DNA from: Sipunculus nudus
Taxonomy: Eukaryota; Annelida; Sipuncula; Golfingiida; Sipunculidae
Direction of reading: 5' to 3'
Length of the DNA stretch: 64,000 nucleotides
NCBI GenBank assembly: GCA_026874595.1
Contig: CM049314.1
Span: 54,977,812-55,041,811, forward strand
A model generated the notes under the pieces. The model did not search any database and was not told the DNA's origin. It saw only the letters and a list, made by a program, of their open reading frames with translations. Below are positions 57,073-64,000 of the stretch, one piece after another. The position numbers and the translations under genes were made by a program. The number at the start of each line of letters is the position of its first letter. Within the stretch, counting starts at the first letter, position 1.

Positions 57073-58960
57073 TGACCACTATTTCAGATTTGAGATCAGA
57101 ACAATTGATTTCTGCATAAACCACTATGACCAGATTTGATAAACTTTAAAGTGGTCTATATTTTTTTCTGAAGAAGTTGAGCTATATGCTTGGAGATGCC
57201 AGCCAGTGGGTGGGAATGGATTGCAATGAAACCCAAGCCAGGTGTTTGTGAAGAGTCTGGTGGAGATGAAGGGGGCTAAAACCTGTTTGACTGTGTATAA
57301 GCATAAACTGGCCTGAAATCAGGTTTCTGGGGGCATGAAATTTTTGTTTGTGGGAACAGGGTAATATTATCTTGTTTCCCTGTATATACACCCTAAACTG
57401 GGCCTAATGGCACCAAAACCAGGTTTGTGGGACCATCAGTACAGATTTGAGGGGAAAAAATGGATTTTATCTGTATATCACTATGTTCACTGTGTCCAGA
57501 TTTGGAAATTCAAACTGGTCCTAATTTTTTTTCTGATGGAGTTGAGCCAAATGCTTTGAGATACCAGCCAGTGGGTGTAAATGGATTGCAATGATACCAA
57601 ACCAGGTGTGTGTGTTGAGTTTTGTGGAGATGAGGGGGGCCAGAACCTATCTGACTGTGTATAAGCATAAACTGGCCTGAAGTCAGGTTTCTGGGGGCAT
57701 GACATTTTTGTTTGTGTCAGCAGGGTAATATTATCTTGTTTCCCTGTATATACACCTTGAATTGGGCCTAATGACACCTAAACCATGTTTTAGGGACCAT
57801 CATTACAGATTTGAGGTGAAAAAAATGGATATTCCCTGTATATCACTATGTTCACTGTGTCCCGATTTGGAAATTCAAACTGGCCCTAATTTTTTTTTTG
57901 AGGGAGTTGAGCCAAATGCTTGGTGATGCCAGCCAGTGGGTGTAAATGGATTGCAATGATACCCAAACCAGGAGTGTGTGTTGAGTTTTGTGGATATGAA
58001 GGGGGCCAGAACCTATTTGACTGTGTATAAGCATAAACTGGCCTGAAATCAGGTTTCTGGGGGCATGGAATTTTTGTTTGTGGGAACAGGGTAATATTAT
58101 CTTGTTTCCCTGTATATACACCCTAAACTGGGCCTAATGACACCAAAACCAGGTTTGTGGGACCATCAGTACAGATTTGAGGGGGGAAAATGGATTTTCT
58201 CTGTATATCACTATGTTCACTGTGTCCAGATTTGGAAATTCAAACTGGCCCTAATTTTTTTTCTGAGGGAGTTGAGCCAAATGCTTGGTGATGCCAGCCA
58301 GTGGGTGTAAATGGATTGCAATGATACCCAAACCAGGAGTGTGTGTTGAGTTTTGTGGAGATGAGGGGGGCCAGAACCTATTTGACTGTGTATAAGCATA
58401 AACTGGCCTGAAATCAGGTTTCTGGGGGCATGAAATTTTTGTTTGTGGGAACAGGGTAATATTATCTTGTTTCCCTGCATATACACCCTAAACTGGACCT
58501 AATGACACCAAAACCAGGTTTGTGGGACCATCAGTACAGATTTGAGGGGGAAAAATGGATTTTCTCTGTATATCACTATGTCCACTGTGTCCAGATTTGG
58601 AAATTCAAACTGGCCCTAATTTTTTTTTCTGAGGGATTTGAACCTAATGCTTTGAGATTCCAGCCAGTGGGTGTAAATGGATTGCAATGATAGCCAAACC
58701 AGGTGTGTGTGATGAGTCTGGTGGAGATGAGGTGGTCCAAAACACTATTTGCCTGTGTATAATAAGCCATAAGTCCTCAGCTGAAATCAGCTTTCTGGGG
58801 GCTTGAAATGTTTGCTGGTGGGAACAAGGTAATATTATCTTGTTATCATGGATATACACCCTAAAATGGGCCTGAGAACACCAAATACATGCATGTTGGA
58901 CCATGAGTACAGATTTGAGGTAACAAATTGTCTGTCTATAAATTAAAAAAAAATCAAATA
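57073..58960. repeat. 365-bp tandem repeat, five copies
   Basis: The landmark CCAGCCAGTGGGTG appears at about 57200, 57565, 57930, 58295 and 58661, giving steps of 365, 365, 365 and 366 bp. Central copies are close to identical and the first and last are clearly diverged. Recurrent 62-96-codon frames on the minus strand are by-products. The unit shows no similarity that I can see to the Helentron cores. Confidence 0.92.
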
Positions 58961-60954
58961 TCAAACTGTTATAAACATGTATCAATATATTTAATAAAAT
59001 CTCTTTTCATCCAATGAATTGCAACTTATTTTTTTAATAAATAAACCATGATATTCAACTACATCCAGTAATAAAAAATAAAAATAAAATGAATAAAAGT
59101 TTTTTTGTTTTTGGTTGTTTTTTTTTTTGGGGGGGGGGGGGATGGTTGTGTTTTTTTGCAGTAAAATCCAGGCTTCTCTTTGGATCCCGGCGGTGGGCGA
59201 GGGTACAATGGACACCACACAACATTTGAAAGAACATTTTTTTTTCTGCTGTTATTGGATGACCAAGTCTCTATGAATTTAAAAAAAATATTTATTCCGT
59301 TATTCAAGATGACAGTGAAAATGACCCTATTTTTTCAATCATTCACCACTCTTTTCGAGCGTTCATCGAAAAAGAAAGAGCCCGTCCCACCGCATTTCCT
59401 GCGAGGGTTCGTTTCTTCAGAGTCCAAACAATCCTACCGGGGCGGGGTTTAGTCCATCTCGTCTTAAATTTGTGTCCGGGGCACGGCAAACATTATGAAA
59501 GCGGACAAAAACTTTCAAACGGCTGGTAAATGCGTTTATATGTAAACGCGGGGAATTCCCGGAGAAATCACGGAGAGATTTTATATGCAATGATACTTTT
59601 AATTACACGTTAAAATCATTTAAAATCTACCACTATATTACTCTAAAGACATTTATTCACTGTTAAATTACCGAAATAATAACCAGCGCAAACAATGTGG
59701 GACTGCCACTAACACCAATCTGGATCACCAGCTAACATTGACTACCGATCTTACATCAGACGAAAACGCTAAACACTATATATTTTTTCAACAGTTTACT
59801 GTGCAAACCGTAACAAAACCATGCAGGATATCAAATTTACAGGTTCATAAGGAAATATGATACAAAACATAAATTGTACCTTTGCTCACATTTAATAATA
59901 TCATCATGATGAATTCTCCGCGAATTCTCCAGCTGTCCGCGTTATAGATGTATATGTATTTATTAATGACAAAAATTGACATACAATTTTATGGATACCC
60001 GTATAATTGCGGTTTTCTGGACCGTCCCAGCCCACAGGTAGGATAATATGGATTCCCGACAATATTCTAATGACCGTTCCCTGAGCTGGAACGGGCTAAG
60101 AAGGTCCCTGTCATTTTTTTTAATTGTCAATTCCCAGGTTTTTCGGATAAAAAAATGGCCCAATCCTTCATTCAATCTCCAGCCTCTGCTGGCGTTCCGG
60201 GTTTAAAAAAGAGCCCGTCCCATGCCTATTTCAGCTGGGACTGCAAACTCTGGGGTCAAAACAACTCAACTACGGCTTGGGGTTACCACCTTTCCTCTTA
60301 AATTTCCATCGCGCCCGTGTCAAGTGTACCGTTATTATTCACAAACGTGCGGCAGGCGCCAAAAAATTTGACAGCACCCCTTTCGGATGCCAGTAAATAG
60401 TTTTATATGTAAAGTCCAAACCCACCACGGAACTAGGGCCTCACAATTTTTTATCTTATTACTTACCACTTCAGACTCCTTAAAAATCACCGCTTTCCTT
60501 TTTTAACCAAAGATTCCAATTTTTTAACATATATTAAATTTCACATAACAGATAACTTACACCAAGGGGACATTACAGTTAATCCGTGATGGGCAGGACT
60601 TCTTGGAATTTTATAATTCCCGGACGCAGGCTGACCGGCTGCCTTTTTTCTTCAAGGACAGCCCTAATTTAAGCCGAGACCTTAAAGGATGGTCTTGATA
60701 GGCACCTAGCTTGTCCAGGAATGAAAGGTCACGTCTCCCTTACCCAGAGGTCGGGTCTCTGTCTAACACGAACGCGGCTTCGCTTGCATTTCGGCATTCT
60801 GGACGTTCAACTCTTCAAGTTTCATTTTCAGTGCTTTTCTTATTTCCAGCACTCAAGAATAGAACTGCCAAGGATTCAGTTGGACTTCCTTTATTTTTAT
60901 TTCTGTCCAAAAATGGATTGTCCTGTATAGGATGGCTACTAATAACAACACTAT
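58961..60954. other. unassigned sequence with an old direct duplication
   Basis: The segments about 59368-59545 and about 60211-60415 share AAAGAGCCCGTCCCA, CTTAAATTT, ATGTAAA and other words in the same order, suggesting a degraded repeat. A G run lies at about 59130-59141. No gene is recognised. Confidence 0.35.
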
Positions 60955-61195
60955 TAATGTCTCTCTATCCGTCTGTCTGTCTGTCTGTCTCTCTGTCTGT
61001 CTCTCTGTCTACTCCTCTTTGACTTTTGAAAATCAGCAAGACCTTATTCATATGTGCTACTGTTTTCCCCATGATAGAGGTTTTTCATTTGATCAAATCC
61101 AAATGTTCCCTGTCTGTCTGCCTAGTAACTGTCCATCTATTTCGCTGTCTTATTTCCGGTCACTTCCGGCAAGCGTTCGACCTCAGGTCGTCTAG
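60955..61195 (+). mobile_element. right-end fragment of a Helentron-like element
   Basis: A TCTG/TCTC microsatellite (60960-61015) and the closing segment CACTTCCGGCAAGCGTTCGA with hairpin CGACC-TCA-GGTCG are followed by CTAG at 61192-61195. The right end matches that of the 39.5-41.8 kb element. Confidence 0.55.
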
Positions 61196-63194
61196 TTTGT
61201 TTATTTGTGTGTTTGTCTGCGCTCTCCTGGCCACAATTTTGCAGCAATCGACATGACCCTTACAGGGTTGATTGACAACCGAACACCCTGGAACCCTATT
61301 GTTTTTGGTCAACATTGCTCCAAGGTCAAGGGTCAAGGTCACGACTGGTGTGGTTAACTGTTTTTGCACTATAACTTCGCCATAAATAGGCTTATCCACT
61401 TCTGCAATAGCTCATTTTTTTCATCATCACCTGGCCTTTCTTTTGATATGTAGCTTACTTAAATTTGCCGTTACCATGGTTACATTTTTTGGGTAAAAAT
61501 CATGGGAATTGGAAATAACACGACCATTTTTTTGTAACTTTGTCAGTTTTTAAGTTAGGCAGATCTAGTTTTTGGCATTTTGTTCCACATGACCAGCTTG
61601 ACACGACAGAACTGAAAGTTACGCCAAATCTCGCGCCATATCTCGTCAAACGAGAAAAAACGAGACTTCGCGGAAATGCTTATAACTCGGCGACTTTTAC
61701 AGCTAGACAGGTCTGGTTTTCGGCATTTCGTTCCACCAAACAAGCTTGACACGACAGAGCTGCAAGACAGGCCAAATCTCGCACCGTATCTCATCAAACG
61801 AGAAAACACGGGATTTCACGGAAATGCTTATAACTGGGCCAGTTTTACAGCTAGACACGTCTGGTTTTCGGCATTTAGTTCCACTAGACCAGCTTGACAC
61901 GACAGATATGCAAGTGTCTCGTCAAATTTCGCTCGGTTTATCGTCAAACAAGAAAAAACGAGATTTCACAGAAATGCTTATAACTTGGCGACTTTTACAG
62001 CTACACAGGTCTAGTTTCCGGCATTTCATAACATATGACCAGCTTGACTCGCCAGAAAAGAAATCAGGCCAAATCTCGCACCATATCTCGTCAAGTGAGA
62101 AAAAAAAGAGATATCATGGAAATGCTTATAACTAGGCCACTTTTACAGCTACTCAGGTCTAGTTATTTGCATTTGGTAACATTTGGCCAACTTGACATAG
62201 TAAAACTGCGATACTTGGCGAAATCTCGTACTATATCTGGTCAAATGTGGAAAAACGAGATTTCACAGAAATGCATATAAGTCGGCGACTTTCACGGCTA
62301 GACAGGTCTAGTTTTTGGCATTCATTAACATTTGGACGTCTTGACATGACAAACCTGCAAGACTGGCCAAATCTCGCACCATATCTCGTCACACGATAAA
62401 AAAGGAGATTTCAAAGAAATGCTAATAACTCGGTGACTTTTACAGCTAGACAGATGTAGTTTTCGCCATTTCATAACATTTAGAGAGTTTGATATGACAA
62501 ATCTACAAGACTGGCCAAATCCTGCACCATATCTCGTCAAACAAAAAACACGAGAGTACACGGAAATGCTTATAACTCGGCGACTTTTACAGCTAGACGG
62601 ATCTAGTTTTCGCCATTTCGTAATGTTTGGCCGTCTTGACATAATAAAACTGCTCGTCTTGCCAAATCTCGTACTATATCTCGTCAAGCGAGAAAAAAAC
62701 ATGATTTCACGTAAATGCTGATAACACGGCCACTTTTGCAGCTAGACAGGTCTAGTTTCCGGCATTTTGTAATATTTGACAAACCTGACATGACAAAACT
62801 GGAAATCTCGCCAAAGCTCGCAACATTTCCCGTCAAACGAGAAAACACGAGATTTCATGCAAATGCTTATAACTCAGCAGCTTTTATAGCTAGACAGGTC
62901 TAGTTTTCGGCATTTCATATCATTTGGCCAGCTTGACATGACAAACCTGAAAACGTCTCACCGCTTCTTGTCAAACGAGATTAACGGGATTTCATGAAAA
63001 AATTTTGAACTTGGTCCCTTTTACACTAGAAAGATATGCAGCTGTTAAAGGTCAGCATGCATAAATAAACATATTATCCGTTTCTGTTGCCCCCACAATG
63101 TTGCTCATTCATATGACTGTTTCTACATGCACTCTCTGTCTATCTGTCTGTATCATTTCCATTTCCGGCAAGCGCGTGACCTCTGGTCATCTTG
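61196..63194 (+). mobile_element. Helentron-like unit, family 3, unit 6
   Basis: 1999 bp with the same block order as units 1-5, ending in the GTGACCTCTGGTCAT hairpin and CTTG at 63191-63194. A monomer series at 61915-62300 is shared with unit 1 (43170-43560) but not with units 2-5. Confidence 0.62.
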
Positions 63195-64000
63195 TCTGTC
63201 TGTTTGTCTGTCTGTTTGTTTGTCTGCACTCTCCTGGCCACAATTTTGCCACAATCACCTTAAAACTTTCAGAGATGATGGAGAATTAAATTTCTAGGTG
63301 CCCTATTGTTTTTGGTTAAAATAGGTCAAAGGTCAAGGTCAAGGTCGTCAAAAATTCTCAAAACGGTTTTTTCTTCATATCTTTGTGACTATTAGTCGTA
63401 TCTACTTCAACAATAGCTCATTTTAATCGGCATTCCAAGGCCTGTCATTTGGTGTGTAGCTGACTCAAATTTGCCGTAACCATGGTTACAAATTTTGGGG
63501 GAATAGTCATGAGATTCGAATATAAGGGGTCTTATTTTTCTAACTTTGTCAGTTTTAAAGCTAGTGTGATCTAGTTTTTTGCATCAGGTAGCATTTAACT
63601 AGTACTACAAGATTTTATAACAAGTATTGCAGTATCTCGTAAAATATCTCGTGAATAGAGATATTTCGAGATTTCATTCATCTTCCGCCAAAGGCCACAT
63701 TATTGCAGGAATCTTTCTGAAACTGACATATTATAAGTCCTACACTAGTATCTCGAAATGGTTTTTTCATTTTTTGAATAAGGCCGCTAGGGGGCGCTGG
63801 ATGCGAACCTCAGGAACATATCATATTTTGGCCATATCTTCAAAATTATAAGCCTCAATTACATAAACTATAGCTTATTTTCTTCCTCTGAGTTTTCTCC
63901 ATAACCTAATGTAGTCATCTGGTCACAATTTTGTGACACTTAGTCAGTGTGTCTGTCTGTTTGTCAGTTGTCCTCAAATTCGCCTGCTTGCTCTTGCGTC
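63195..64000 (+). mobile_element. Helentron-like element, family 2, left part (cut by window end)
   Basis: Begins directly after the CTTG of unit 6. From 63218 it matches 39928-40716 closely, including AGGTCAAAGGTCAAGGTCAA and GGCCGCTAGGGGGCGCTGG (63782-63800). Confidence 0.65.

Overview
This is a window of eukaryotic (animal) genomic DNA. It is AT-rich, has split genes with GT-AG introns, and contains abundant microsatellites, non-autonomous DNA transposons and Helitron-like tandem-repeat elements. The repeats that combine a CTGT/CCGT-type microsatellite, a tandem core of about 150 or 330 bp, and a hairpin followed by CTAG resemble the 'pearl'/HINE (non-autonomous Helentron) elements known from bivalve molluscs. 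A bivalve or other lophotrochozoan is therefore my best guess, but it is an inference. No bacterial-type operons, rRNA or CRISPR are present.

Genes (about 4.7-31 kb, all on +). Two tandem paralogous genes for small, probably GPI-anchored surface proteins can be assembled by hand from phase-compatible exons. Gene 1 (4773-11608) encodes a signal peptide, one CUB domain, two short Thr/Ser/Pro-rich stalk exons and a hydrophobic C-terminal exon. Gene 2 (16983-30857) encodes a signal peptide, an ectodomain of about 174 residues over three exons that I cannot assign to a named family, a homologous 34-residue stalk exon, a duplicated and frameshifted stalk exon, and a homologous hydrophobic C-terminal exon. 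Nearly all module boundaries are phase 1. The two genes share stalk, anchor and a 3'-flanking block but carry unrelated ectodomains. This is a clear case of ectodomain exchange on a common stalk-anchor chassis. A phase 1-1 candidate exon at 32479-32556 may belong to a further gene.

Transposable and repeat content of the gene-bearing half. It holds a Helentron-like element at 1.46-3.82 kb, a terminal-inverted-repeat element rich in TCGC motifs at 5.98-7.28 kb, tRNA-derived SINE remnants (9.5 and 34.1 kb), and a 58-bp minisatellite (12.85-13.64 kb). It also holds a CGACAC-rich element (14.9-15.8 kb), a pogo/Tigger-like MITE (16.1 kb), two CAGGGGCG-type elements, four PIF/Harbinger-like MITEs with TTA/TAA target duplications, and a B-A-B segmental duplication (18.6-21.8 kb) inside gene 2 intron 1. 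Decayed remnants comprise a LINE reverse-transcriptase piece (31.6-32.2 kb) and the end of an SGNH-hydrolase ORF (36.0-36.2 kb).

Repeat half (39.5-64 kb). This half is dominated by head-to-tail Helentron-like units of at least three subfamilies. Several end in a short hairpin followed by CTAG or CTTG. Their cores are about 148-bp monomers carrying a conserved TCTCGT-CAA-ACGAGA hairpin, or about 330-bp monomers. The units repeatedly carry sequences matching well-known metazoan transcription-factor motifs (CTCF-like, nuclear-receptor AGGTCA repeats, RFX X-box). Two exact-period 1553-bp copies and several near-identical 2-kb units point to very recent amplification. The many open reading frames there are by-products of the repeats, not genes.
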